A stretch of DNA of 17,755 nucleotides, taken from assembly GCA_019118985.1 (NCBI GenBank), contig DWXX01000008.1:1-17755 (forward strand), given 5' to 3'. The notes below the pieces were generated by a model. It searched no databases. It was not told the origin of the DNA and worked only from the letters and a program-made list of their open reading frames with translations. A program made the position numbers and the translations under genes. Below are positions 6,675 through 13,775 of this stretch, in pieces (position 1 is the stretch's first letter; the number at the start of each line of letters is the position of its first letter). Source of the stretch: Candidatus Faecalibacterium faecipullorum (GTDB lineage: Bacteria; Bacillota; Clostridia; Oscillospirales; Ruminococcaceae).

Positions 6675-8480
6675 TTACACTTCCATCAGGACGGGCAGGA
6701 TCATGGGGCTGCGCTTGGTGCGCCGGTAGATATAGCTGCTCAGCGCCTCCCGCATCCGGGTCTTGACGCTGTTCCAGTCCCGGACGTGCTCTTCGACGCA
6801 GCGGTTGAGGGCGGCTTCGACGGCGTTCTGGGCGCCGTCCATCAGGCCCTCGTTCTCCCGCACATAGACAAAGCCCCGGCTGACAAGGTCGGGCCCGGCC
6901 AGCACACGGCCGGTCTTGCCGTCGACGGTGGCCACGATGATGACCAGGCCGTCCTCCGAGAGGTGCTTGCGGTCCCGCAGGACGACGTTGCCCACGTCGC
7001 CCACCCCGAGGCCGTCCACCATCACCGCGCCGGCGGTGACCGGCTCGCCCAGCTTGATCTCGTCCTGGGTGAGGATGACGTTGGAGCCGTTCTCGGCGAT
7101 GAGGATGTTGCTGTGGGGGATGCCGAGGCTGGCGGCGGTCAGCGCGTGCTTTTTCAGCTGCTTGTACTCGCCGTGCACCGGCATGAAATACTTGGGCCGG
7201 GTCAGGGTGAGCATCAGCTTCTGCTCTTCCTGGCAGGCGTGGCCCGAGACGTGGACGTCGTACATGCTCTCATAGATCACCTCGGCGCCCAGCAGCAGCA
7301 GGCCGTTGACGATCTTGGTGACGCTCTTCTCGTTGCCGGGGATGGGGTTGGCCGAGATGATGATGAAGTCCCCCGGGCCCACCCGCACCTGGCGGTGGCT
7401 GCTGGAGGCCATCCGGGACAGGGCGCTGAGGGGCTCGCCCTGGCTGCCGGTGGTGATCAGCACCACCTCTTCGGGGGCGTAGCGGTTGAGCTCCTCGATG
7501 CCGATCAGGGTGCCGTCGGGGATGTGCATATAGCCCAGCTCCTGGGCCATGGCGGTGTTGTTGACCATGCTGCGGCCGCTGAAGGCCACCTTCCGCCCTT
7601 CCTGCACGGCCAGGTCGATGATCTGCTGGATGCGGTAGATGTTGGAGGCGAAGGTCGCGATGATGATCCGCTTGTTCCGCGCCTGGGTGAACAGGTTGTG
7701 GACGCCGGCGGCCACCTTCTGCTCGGTGGCGGTGAAGCCGGGGCGCTCGGCGTTGGTCGAGTCGCTCAGCAATGCCAGCACCCCCCGCCGGCCGTATTCG
7801 GCCAGGGTGGTCAGGTCGGTGGGCCCGCAGGCCAGGGGGGTGTAGTCGATCTTGAAGTCGCCGGTCTGGATCACCACGCCGGCGGGGCTGTCGATGGCGA
7901 AGGCCACCGCGTCGGGGATGGAGTGGTTGACGTGGATGGGCTCGACGGTGAAGCACCCCAGCTGCAGCTTCTGCTTGGGGGTGATCTCGACAAAGCGGGT
8001 CCGCCCGGCGAGGTTGAACTCCTCGAGCTTGTTGCGGATCAGCCCGATGGTCAGGCGGGTGCCGTAGACCGGCAGGTCGATCTTCTGCAGCAGGTAGGGG
8101 ATGCTGCCGATGTGGTCCTCGTGGCCGTGGGTGATCAGCAGGCCCTTGATCCTGTCCCGGTTCTGCAGCACAAAGGTGAAGTCGGGGATGACCATGTCCA
8201 CCCCGTACATCTCGCTGTCGGGGAAGACTAAGCCGCAGTCGACGATGATCATGTCGCCGCAGCACTCATAGACGGTCATGTTCTTGCCCACTTCCCCCAG
8301 GCCGCCGAGGGGGTAGATGTGGATGGGCACCGCCGCGCTGCCCTTCTGCTGGGGCTGGGGGCGGCGGGGGCGCTTGTACAGCGGGCGGCGGGCGCGCTGC
8401 TGGGCGCGGGCGTCTGCGCCGGGGCCCTGGGGCCGCCGTTCGGTTGCGGATGCAGTCGTATTCTCTTTTGCCTGTGCCAT
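6675..8480 (-). CDS. rnj: Ribonuclease J
   Basis: Metallo-beta-lactamase/beta-CASP ribonuclease with 5'-3' exonuclease and endonuclease activity, central to mRNA decay and rRNA maturation in Firmicutes. It is 601 residues from ATG 8480. The first ~50 residues are a basic, Arg/Pro/Gln-rich, probably disordered extension not found in B. subtilis RNase J1 (555 aa). The catalytic core starts IHIYPLGGLGEVGKN. Zinc ligands are HGHEDH (118-123), H186 in HSIPDA and D208 in GDFK. A beta-CASP domain and the C-terminal segment RPKYFMPVHGEYKQL follow. ATG 8480 has a strong GGAGG 5 bases upstream. The frame stays open back to 8774, but a start there would fall on the -35 box and cannot be transcribed from this promoter. 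It heads a probable operon with gdpP and glf and is divergent from rnhA. Confidence 0.95.
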   Translation of the reverse strand: MAQAKENTTASATERRPQGPGADARAQQRARRPLYKRPRRPQPQQKGSAAVPIHIYPLGGLGEVGKNMTVYECCGDMIIVDCGLVFPDSEMYGVDMVIPDFTFVLQNRDRIKGLLITHGHEDHIGSIPYLLQKIDLPVYGTRLTIGLIRNKLEEFNLAGRTRFVEITPKQKLQLGCFTVEPIHVNHSIPDAVAFAIDSPAGVVIQTGDFKIDYTPLACGPTDLTTLAEYGRRGVLALLSDSTNAERPGFTATEQKVAAGVHNLFTQARNKRIIIATFASNIYRIQQIIDLAVQEGRKVAFSGRSMVNNTAMAQELGYMHIPDGTLIGIEELNRYAPEEVVLITTGSQGEPLSALSRMASSSHRQVRVGPGDFIIISANPIPGNEKSVTKIVNGLLLLGAEVIYESMYDVHVSGHACQEEQKLMLTLTRPKYFMPVHGEYKQLKKHALTAASLGIPHSNILIAENGSNVILTQDEIKLGEPVTAGAVMVDGLGVGDVGNVVLRDRKHLSEDGLVIIVATVDGKTGRVLAGPDLVSRGFVYVRENEGLMDGAQNAVEAALNRCVEEHVRDWNSVKTRMREALSSYIYRRTKRSPMILPVLMEV

Positions 8481-8588
8481 TTGTACCTCCATGACAAACG
8501 GGGCAAAGGGCCCTTCGCTGTGCGCGAGCCCATGCCAACGGGGAGGCCGCGCCTTCCGCCCGGCCCCCGGTAAACCAACGTATTTCTC

Positions 8589-8612
8589 AAAACAGGGCCG
8601 TCCTCCGGCCTG
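8589..8612 (-). terminator. Attenuator-like hairpin in the rnj leader
   Basis: On the minus strand CAGGCCG pairs with CGGCCCTG (one bulged C) around a GAGGA loop and is followed by TTTT then GAG. The T-tract is short, so any termination would be partial. The loop resembles a ribosome binding site, but no start codon in good context follows. Confidence 0.35.
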
Positions 8613-8702
8613 ATCTTCTGATGTTGAGCCGCCGGTCCGGGCGCGTGCGGCCGGGGCAGTCCATCTGCTCAATGCGACTGCGGCCAGCCCGCCGGCGGCA
8701 GG

Positions 8703-8725
8703 CGCGCCCCAAAGACGCGCCCCAA
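8703..8725 (-). repeat. 10-base tandem repeat at the 5' end of the rnj transcript
   Basis: TTGGGGCGCG occurs twice on the minus strand, at 8725-8716 and 8712-8703, with a 13-base period. It lies about 15-35 bases downstream of the predicted start site. The spacing suits either tandem half-sites for a DNA-binding protein just downstream of the promoter or a repeated RNA element. It is exact, but its function is unknown. Confidence 0.5.
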
Positions 8726-8745
8726 TACGCTTTCCACTTGCCACA

Positions 8746-8774
8746 ATTATAGTAGGAATACCCGCTTTTGTCAA
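8746..8774 (-). promoter_or_regulatory. Consensus sigma-A promoter for rnj-gdpP-glf
   Basis: On the minus strand TTGACA (8774-8769), a 17-base spacer and TATAAT (8751-8746) match consensus at all twelve positions. It is the strongest promoter in the window and predicts transcription from about 8739 into the long rnj leader. It is back to back with the rnhA promoter, with 41 bases between the two -35 boxes. Confidence 0.9.
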
Positions 8775-8815
8775 TTCGAGCTTGGTCGGGCGGGGGGTGA
8801 AATATACATTCCCCC

Positions 8816-8844
8816 TTGACAGCGCCCCCCGCTGCCTCTAATAT
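8816..8844 (+). promoter_or_regulatory. Promoter for rnhA-mnmA
   Basis: TTGACA (8816-8821) is followed after 17 bases by TAATAT (8839-8844), 4 of 6 matches to the -10 consensus; the region continues AAAA. The spacer begins with GCGCCCCC, and together with the preceding A this is half of a 9-bp inverted repeat (8821-8829 and 8859-8867) that straddles the -10 box. Confidence 0.75.
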
Positions 8845-8858
8845 AAAAGGGACACGAA

Positions 8859-8880
8859 GGGGGCGCTGCCCCCGGCTTTT
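8859..8880 (+). terminator. Terminator-like hairpin in the rnhA leader
   Basis: GGGGGC and GCCCCC form a perfect 6-bp stem with a 3-nt loop, followed by GGCTTTTCT. It lies between the rnhA promoter and the ribosome binding site, only a few bases after the expected transcript start, so it could act as an attenuator or simply as a 5' stability hairpin. The three bases between stem and T-tract weaken the terminator reading. Confidence 0.35.
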
Positions 8881-8896
8881 CTGACAGGAGTACAGG

Positions 8897-9361
8897 ATGA
8901 AACAAGTCGAGATCTACACCGACGGCGCCTGCAGCGGCAACCCCGGCCCCGGCGGCTGGGGGGCGCTGCTGCGGTACCGCAGCCCCGGCGGCCGGGTCTA
9001 TGAAAAAGAGCTGAGCGGCGGGGCGGACGCCACCACCAACAACCGGATGGAGCTGACCGCCTTCATCGAGGCGCTGGGCCTTCTGACCGAGCCCTGCGCC
9101 GTCCGCTACTGCTCGGACAGCCAGTACGTTATCAACGGGCTGGAAAAGGGCTGGGCCCGCGCCTGGCGGGCCCGGGGGTGGAAAAAGGCGGACAAATCCC
9201 CCGCCCAAAACCCCGACCTGTGGGAGAAGGCCCTGGAACTGGCCGAAAAGCACACCATCACCTACGTCTGGGTCAAAGGCCACGCCGGCCACCCTGAGAA
9301 CGAGCGCTGCGACCAGCTGGCCGTGGCGCAGAGCAAAGCACATGGCGGGAGGCAGAACTGA
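8897..9361 (+). CDS. rnhA: Ribonuclease HI
   Basis: Degrades the RNA strand of RNA-DNA hybrids (R-loops, Okazaki primers) in the cytosol. It is 154 residues, almost the same length as the E. coli enzyme. The four acidic catalytic residues are present: D9 in YTDGACSGNPGPGGWG, E52 in NNRMEL, D74 in SDSQYV and D139 in ENERCDQLA. H129 in VKGHAGHPENERCD matches the E. coli catalytic histidine H124. The substrate-binding basic loop (around WARAWRARGWKKADK) is of the E. coli HI type and there is no N-terminal hybrid-binding domain. ATG 8897 has AGGAG 6 bases upstream. Its TGA stop (9359-9361) is one base before the preferred mnmA start, so the two are probably co-transcribed and coupled. Confidence 0.96.
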   Translation: MKQVEIYTDGACSGNPGPGGWGALLRYRSPGGRVYEKELSGGADATTNNRMELTAFIEALGLLTEPCAVRYCSDSQYVINGLEKGWARAWRARGWKKADKSPAQNPDLWEKALELAEKHTITYVWVKGHAGHPENERCDQLAVAQSKAHGGRQN

Positions 9362-9362
9362 T

Positions 9363-10442
9363 ATGAGCGACACCATTTTGCCCGGCAGCGGGTTCGACAC
9401 CTATGAAGAGCAGGACAAAGTCCTTGTGGGGATGAGCGGCGGGGTAGATTCCAGCGTCGCCGTCCGCATTTTGCAGCAGCAGGGCTTTGCGGTGACGGGG
9501 GCGGTCATCCGCTTTTCCCCGGCGCACGCCGCCGCGGTGGACGCCGCGCAGAAGGCCGCCGAACAGCTCGGCATCGAGTGCATCGTCCTGGACGCCGAGG
9601 AACTGTTCGAGCGGGAGGTGATCGCCCCCTTCTGCGCCGACTACTGCGCCGGGCGCACCCCCAACCCCTGCGTGCGCTGCAACCCGGCGGTCAAGTTCAC
9701 CGCCCTGCTGGCGGCCGCCGACCGGCTGGGCATCCAGTACATCGCCACCGGCCACTACGCCCGGGTGGAGGTGGACGGGGACGGCGTGTCCCGCATCCAC
9801 CTGCCCGCAAGCGCCGCCCGGGACCAGAGCTATATGCTCAGCCGGCTGGACCAGGACGTCCTCAGCCGGCTGGTGCTGCCGCTGGGCGAGTTCGACAAGG
9901 AGGACGTCCGGCAGATGGCCCGGGACTTCGGCCTTGCCTGCGCCGACGCGCCCGACAGCATGGAGATCTGCTTTATCCCCGACGGGGACTACGCCGCCTA
10001 CATCGAGGCGCGGGGCTGCGCCGGCAAGGCAGGGCGGTTCATCTCCCCCGACGGGGCGGACCTCGGCCCCCACAAAGGGGTGCTGCACTACACGGTGGGC
10101 CAGCGCAAGGGGCTGGGCATCGCTCTGGGCGAGCCGGTCTTTATCCGCGAGATCTGTGAAAACGGGGACATCCGCCTGGCCCGCGCCGGCGAGGAATACT
10201 TCACCCGTGTCGCCGTCGCCGGCGTGGTCACCCCCGACGGCGCCCCCCTGCCCGCCGGGGAATACCTGGTCAAGGTGCGCAGCGCCGCCCCGGCGCAGCC
10301 CGCCCGCCTGACCCCCGTAGGGGAGGACGAGGCCCTGCTGACCTTCGCCGAGCCGGTCCGCGCCCCCGCCCCGGGCCAGACGGCGGCCTTCTACTGCGGC
10401 GGCGCGCTGATGGGCGGCGGCTTCATCACCCGGGCCGAGTGA
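9363..10442 (+). CDS. mnmA: tRNA-specific 2-thiouridylase MnmA
   Basis: Adds the 2-thio group to U34 of Lys, Glu and Gln tRNAs, using ATP and sulfur relayed from cysteine desulfurase. It is 359 residues from ATG 9363, chosen because GGGAGG (9347-9352) lies 10 bases upstream; an earlier ATG at 9342 would overlap rnhA and lacks good spacing. The PP-loop SGGVDSS is at 25-31. The catalytic cysteines are C106 in NPCVRCN and C203 in EICFIP. ATGHYARV, YTVGQRKGLGIALGEPVF and the C-terminal beta-barrel end GGALMGGGFI are typical. Compared with E. coli MnmA, the segment after the first beta-alpha unit is about ten residues shorter and lacks the FMKNW-type motif, so this is a compact variant. A strong terminator follows the stop. 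Confidence 0.92.
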   Translation: MSDTILPGSGFDTYEEQDKVLVGMSGGVDSSVAVRILQQQGFAVTGAVIRFSPAHAAAVDAAQKAAEQLGIECIVLDAEELFEREVIAPFCADYCAGRTPNPCVRCNPAVKFTALLAAADRLGIQYIATGHYARVEVDGDGVSRIHLPASAARDQSYMLSRLDQDVLSRLVLPLGEFDKEDVRQMARDFGLACADAPDSMEICFIPDGDYAAYIEARGCAGKAGRFISPDGADLGPHKGVLHYTVGQRKGLGIALGEPVFIREICENGDIRLARAGEEYFTRVAVAGVVTPDGAPLPAGEYLVKVRSAAPAQPARLTPVGEDEALLTFAEPVRAPAPGQTAAFYCGGALMGGGFITRAE

Positions 10443-10480
10443 GCCTCAAATCATACAGCAAACAGCCAGCAAACAATAAA

Positions 10481-10513
10481 CCCCGGACGCTCTGCACGTC
10501 CGGGGTTTTGTTT
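10481..10513 (+). terminator. Strong intrinsic terminator between converging mnmA and mgsA
   Basis: CCCCGGACG and CGTCCGGGG form a perfect 9-bp stem (10481-10489 and 10497-10505) with a 7-nt loop, followed by TTTTGTTT. It lies 38 bases after the mnmA stop. The minus strand reads the same stem followed by TTTATTG, so it probably also terminates mgsA coming from the other side. Confidence 0.92.
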
Positions 10514-10526
10514 GCGTTCTGCCGTT

Positions 10527-10934
10527 TTACGCCTGCGGCGGGTTGACGATGCTGCGCCAATCGAGGTCGCCGCGCTCCAGGCCGTGGATCAGCACCTCGG
10601 CGGTGGCGATGTTGGTGGCCATCGGGATGTTATGTACATCGCACAGCCGCAGCAGGGTCATCTCATTGGGTTCGCTCGGTTTGGCGTTGATCGGGTCGCG
10701 GAAGAAGATGAGCAGATCGATCTCATTGCAGGCGATGCGGGCCGCGATCTGCTGGTCGCCCCCCTGCTTGCCGGACAAAAACCGCTTGACCGGCAGGCCG
10801 GTGGCCTCAGCGATCAGCTTGCCGGTGGTGCCGGTGGCGACCAGCTGGTTCTGGCTGAGGATGCGGCAGTACGCCGTACAGAACTGCACCATCAATTCTT
10901 TTTTCGAGTCATGTGCGATCAGCGCAATCGTCAT
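10527..10934 (-). CDS. mgsA: Methylglyoxal synthase, with divergent active-site loop
   Basis: Methylglyoxal synthase converts dihydroxyacetone phosphate to methylglyoxal and phosphate, a bypass of lower glycolysis under phosphate limitation or sugar excess. The protein is 135 residues, close to B. subtilis MgsA. Family segments are MTIALIAHDSKKE, ATGTTGKLIAEATG, the GGDQQI motif with the catalytic base D60 (E. coli D71), FFRDP with D80 (E. coli D91) and the end HGLERGDLDWR. Aligning by eye with E. coli, where the loop reads PHDPD, this protein has PSEPN: H98 is replaced by S87 and D101 by N90. The phosphate-site segment SGPxGGD is SGKQGGD. Fold and family are secure; activity may be altered. 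ATG 10934 has AGGAG about 11 bases upstream. Its own candidate promoter lies at 11012-11040. Confidence 0.93.
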   Translation of the reverse strand: MTIALIAHDSKKELMVQFCTAYCRILSQNQLVATGTTGKLIAEATGLPVKRFLSGKQGGDQQIAARIACNEIDLLIFFRDPINAKPSEPNEMTLLRLCDVHNIPMATNIATAEVLIHGLERGDLDWRSIVNPPQA

Positions 10935-11011
10935 CCCAGTCCATCTCCTTTGCTGTTATCCAAACCGGCGCGCGGCCGGCACGATCGTAACCATGCTGAC
11001 ATTCCAATATA

Positions 11012-11040
11012 ATCTTACCACATTTTACCCGGAATAGCAA
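11012..11040 (-). promoter_or_regulatory. Candidate promoter for mgsA
   Basis: On the minus strand TTGCTA (11040-11035), 17 bases and TAAGAT (11017-11012) give 4 of 6 matches at each box. A TATATT at 11011-11006 offers a second -10. The 159-base gap from mrdA to mgsA is AT-rich and holds no clear terminator. A small GC hairpin (10965-10979) lies in the predicted leader before the ribosome binding site. Confidence 0.45.
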
Positions 11041-11093
11041 CCTTCTTTTATACAGAACATTCAAATTTTCAAGATTTATTGGCCCGCCGCTCT

Positions 11094-13163
11094 TTATTCC
11101 AGCAGCTGCCCCTCCTGCACGGGGGTCATCCCGCCCGAGCGCTCGAAGAAATAGGCGTTGAAGATGTCGGCCACCAGCTCGCCTGTGCGGGAGCCGCCGC
11201 CGCCGTACTCCACCACGATACCCACCGCGATCTGCGGGTCCTCCACCGGGCCGTAGGCGATGATGGTGGAGTTGGTGTAGTACTGCCGCCGGCCGTTCAC
11301 CAGCCGGTACTCGCTGCGCTGGGGGGTGCCGGTCTTGCAGGCGATGGTGTAGGGGTAGTTGGCCAGCCCCGCCACCGTCTGTGCGGCGCCCACCATCCCC
11401 TCCTCCACGATGTCGAAGGCGCCCACCTCGTCGGGGATGATCTCCACCACCTCGGGGGCGGTCTCTTCCAGCACCTCGCCGGTGTTGGTGTCCAGCAGCG
11501 CCTTGACGAAGTGGGTGCGGTAGCGCACCCCCTTGTTGGCGATGGTGGCGGCGTAGGTGGCCAGCTGCACCGGGGTGACCACCGTGTTGCCCTGGCCGAT
11601 GGCGGCCTGAACTTCCAGCGAGGCGGTGTAGTTGTCGTCCTCCTTGGTGGTCAGGCGGCCGGTGGACTCGCTGACTTCCACCCCGGTGGGGGTGCCGAGG
11701 CCCAGCCGGTGGGCGTAGTCGTCGTAGACGTCGCTGGTGGTGCGGCGGCCCACGTCGTAGAAGAAGATGTTGCAGCTCCACTTGATGGCGGTGACCACGT
11801 CGATGTCGCCGCTGTGCCCGTGGCGGGTGCAGCGGGGGTGGTAGTCGCTGAAGTAGTTGTAGACGCCGTTGCAGTAGACGGTGCTGGTGCGGTCGATCAC
11901 CCCGCTGAGCAACGCCGCGATGGCCACCGAGGGCTTGTAGGTCGAGCCGGGGGTGTACAGCCCCTGCAGAGCGCGGTTGTACAGGGGCAGCCCCGGGTCG
12001 GAGCTGTACTCGCTGTACTGGGTGGAGTAGAGGTTCTGGTCGTAGCTGGGGTAGTTGGAGCAGGCCAGGATGCCCCCGTTCTTGACGTCGATGACCACCA
12101 CCGCGCCGGCGCTGGCGTCGACGTTGTAGGTGGCGGCGATCTGCTGGACGTTGCGGGCCAGCGCCTCGTCCACCGCCTTCTGGAACTCGCTGTTGACGGT
12201 CAGCATCACCGTCTTGCCGGGCTGGGGCTCGGTGGTGATGCTGGTGTCGATGATGACCCCCTCGCTGTCGCGGGTGATGGTCTCCACCCCGTCCTGGCCC
12301 CGCAGCTGCTCTTCATAGGCGGACTCAAGGCCCGAGATGCCGATGACGTCGTTCATGGCGTAGCCGCGGTCCCGCAGCGGGTAGGTGACCTGGCCGTTCT
12401 CGTCGGTGACCCGCCACATCTCGGCGGTGATCTTGCCCACCCGGCCCAGCACATGGGGCAGGATGGTGCCGTCGGTGTAGCTGCGGACGCTGGTCTCGGC
12501 GATCTCGACGCCGGGCAATGTGAGGCTGTGCTCCTTGACGGTGGCCACCGTCCGGTCCGAGACGTTCTCGGCCAGGGTAAAGTTGTTGACGTTGGAAAAG
12601 GCTTCCTGCTCCATCTGGTAGCGGATGCCGCCCAAAATGCGCTGCCAGGTGCTGTCGTAGCCCTCCAGCTCATATTCGGCGACGATCCGCTCCATCACGT
12701 CGTCGGCGGTGGCGTACTGCTGCAGCCCCAGGGCCTCTTTGACGGCGGCGATGGCATTCTGGTCCCGCTCGCTGTCCGCCGCCCCGGTAAAGGCATAGTG
12801 CCCCGCCCCGTCGGCATAGCCGATCAGGAGGGTGTCGTTCCAGCTTTCGCCCCCGGCCTGCAGGATCTCGACCGCGCTGCGGATGGTCTCGTTCAGGTCG
12901 TTCGAACCGATCAGCAGCCGGCTGAGCACCACATTGTAGCAGGTGGTGCTGGTGGCGATCCGCCGGCCGGCGCTGTCCACGATGTCCCCCCGCGCCGCCG
13001 TGACGTTGAAGCGGTATTCGGTGGTGCTGGTGGCGCGGGCGGCGTACTCCTCCCCGTGGACCAGCTGCAGGAAGATCAGCCGCAGGGCGTACAGCCCGAA
13101 GATGGCCGCCGACGCCGCGATCAGCAGCGCCAGGCGGCGCACCACCACTTTGTGTTCGTCCAA
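11094..13163 (-). CDS. mrdA: Penicillin-binding protein 2 (class B transpeptidase)
   Basis: Rod-shape transpeptidase that cross-links peptidoglycan during lateral wall growth, working with MreBCD and a SEDS glycosyltransferase (RodA). It is 689 residues. A short cytosolic tail and one membrane anchor (about 9-34) precede the PBP dimerisation domain (about 50-300, including FNVTAARGDIVDSAGRRIAT) and the transpeptidase domain with catalytic S407 in STYK, SCN at 463-465 and KTG at 610-612. The start is TTG at 13163, chosen because AAAGGAGG lies 9 bases upstream; there is no ATG in good context nearby. The gene is 46 bases after mreD, and a GCCGGC hairpin (13189-13205) lies just before the ribosome binding site. 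It is the last gene of mreB-mreC-mreD-mrdA. No obvious terminator follows. Confidence 0.94.
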   Translation of the reverse strand: MDEHKVVVRRLALLIAASAAIFGLYALRLIFLQLVHGEEYAARATSTTEYRFNVTAARGDIVDSAGRRIATSTTCYNVVLSRLLIGSNDLNETIRSAVEILQAGGESWNDTLLIGYADGAGHYAFTGAADSERDQNAIAAVKEALGLQQYATADDVMERIVAEYELEGYDSTWQRILGGIRYQMEQEAFSNVNNFTLAENVSDRTVATVKEHSLTLPGVEIAETSVRSYTDGTILPHVLGRVGKITAEMWRVTDENGQVTYPLRDRGYAMNDVIGISGLESAYEEQLRGQDGVETITRDSEGVIIDTSITTEPQPGKTVMLTVNSEFQKAVDEALARNVQQIAATYNVDASAGAVVVIDVKNGGILACSNYPSYDQNLYSTQYSEYSSDPGLPLYNRALQGLYTPGSTYKPSVAIAALLSGVIDRTSTVYCNGVYNYFSDYHPRCTRHGHSGDIDVVTAIKWSCNIFFYDVGRRTTSDVYDDYAHRLGLGTPTGVEVSESTGRLTTKEDDNYTASLEVQAAIGQGNTVVTPVQLATYAATIANKGVRYRTHFVKALLDTNTGEVLEETAPEVVEIIPDEVGAFDIVEEGMVGAAQTVAGLANYPYTIACKTGTPQRSEYRLVNGRRQYYTNSTIIAYGPVEDPQIAVGIVVEYGGGGSRTGELVADIFNAYFFERSGGMTPVQEGQLLE

Positions 13164-13209
13164 GGCGCGGGGCCTCCTTTCGGTTCCTGCCGGCTTGGGG
13201 CCGGCGCAG

Positions 13210-13743
13210 TCAGATCACGCCGCTGTCGATGTGGAAGGTGTCGCTGACCCACCGCACCGCCCGGTAGAGCGGCAGGGCCAGCACCCCGCTCATCAGGACG
13301 GTGAGCGGGACGTAGGCCAGGTAGCGGCCGGCCATCCCGCTGTAGCCGGGCATGGCGTAGTAGAACAGAAAGTCCCCCGACACCACCAGCCAGACCGCCC
13401 CCGCGGCCACCAGGCCGAAGTTGGGGGTGGTCAGCTTGAGGTAGAGCTGGCTCGCCACCGAGACGGCAAAGCTCAGCCCCATGACGGTGAGGGCCAGCAG
13501 CCCGGCCGTCCGGCCGGCGGTGTAGTCCCACATCAGGCCGCAGACCGCCCCGAACAGCGCCCCCGAGAACTCGTCCTCGCAGACGGCCACCGCCAAAGCC
13601 AGCGGCAGCAGAAAGACCGGCCGGGCCTGCCCGATCAGCAGAAAGCCCGGCACCGTCTGCAGCACGGTGCAGCCCAGCAGCAAAAGGGCGTACAGCCCCC
13701 ACTTGTACAGCTGCGAGCGCCTGCGCTTGCGGCGCGATTCCAT
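13210..13743 (-). CDS. mreD: Rod shape-determining membrane protein MreD
   Basis: Integral membrane partner of MreB and MreC in the elongation complex. It is 177 residues, normal length. A basic cytosolic start MESRRKRRRSQLYKW is followed by about five hydrophobic membrane segments (for example LYALLLLGCTVLQTV, VFLLPLALAVAV, LLALTVMGLSFAVSVA, LVAAGAVWLVVSG). MreD is poorly conserved in sequence; the call rests on topology, on FSGALFGAVCGLMWDYTAG, which resembles the family motif, and on its position between mreC and mrdA. ATG 13743 is preferred; a TTG two codons upstream would sit too close to the purine-rich AAAGGCGG ribosome binding site. The spacing to mreC is 32 bases, consistent with one operon. 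Confidence 0.88.
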   Translation of the reverse strand: MESRRKRRRSQLYKWGLYALLLLGCTVLQTVPGFLLIGQARPVFLLPLALAVAVCEDEFSGALFGAVCGLMWDYTAGRTAGLLALTVMGLSFAVSVASQLYLKLTTPNFGLVAAGAVWLVVSGDFLFYYAMPGYSGMAGRYLAYVPLTVLMSGVLALPLYRAVRWVSDTFHIDSGVI

Positions 13744-13775
13744 ACGCAACCCGCCTTTCTCCCCTGTGGGTGGGG

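Larger units (their letters stand above)
8481..8740 (-). promoter_or_regulatory. Long structured 5' leader of the RNase J mRNA
   Basis: About 260 nt separate the predicted transcript start (near 8739) from the rnj ATG. The leader contains a 10-base tandem repeat near its 5' end; a terminator-like hairpin (8589-8612) with arms CAGGCCG/CGGCCCTG followed by TTTT; and a second long stem (8539-8569) with CGGGG/CCCCG and GCCG/CGGC around a 2-nt bulge. No recognised riboswitch class is apparent. The architecture is what an autoregulated nuclease mRNA might use, as known for the RNase E leader of enterobacteria, but that function is inferred. Confidence 0.5.

Noticed and set aside
8481..8774. 98-residue N-terminal extension of RNase J starting at TTG 8774
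   Set aside because: The TTG is part of the consensus -35 box of the gene's own promoter, so it is not transcribed. ATG 8480 has a strong GGAGG ribosome binding site.
9342..9362. Earlier ATG for mnmA at 9342
   Set aside because: It lies inside rnhA, and the GGGAGG ribosome binding site is downstream of it; ATG 9363 has correct spacing.
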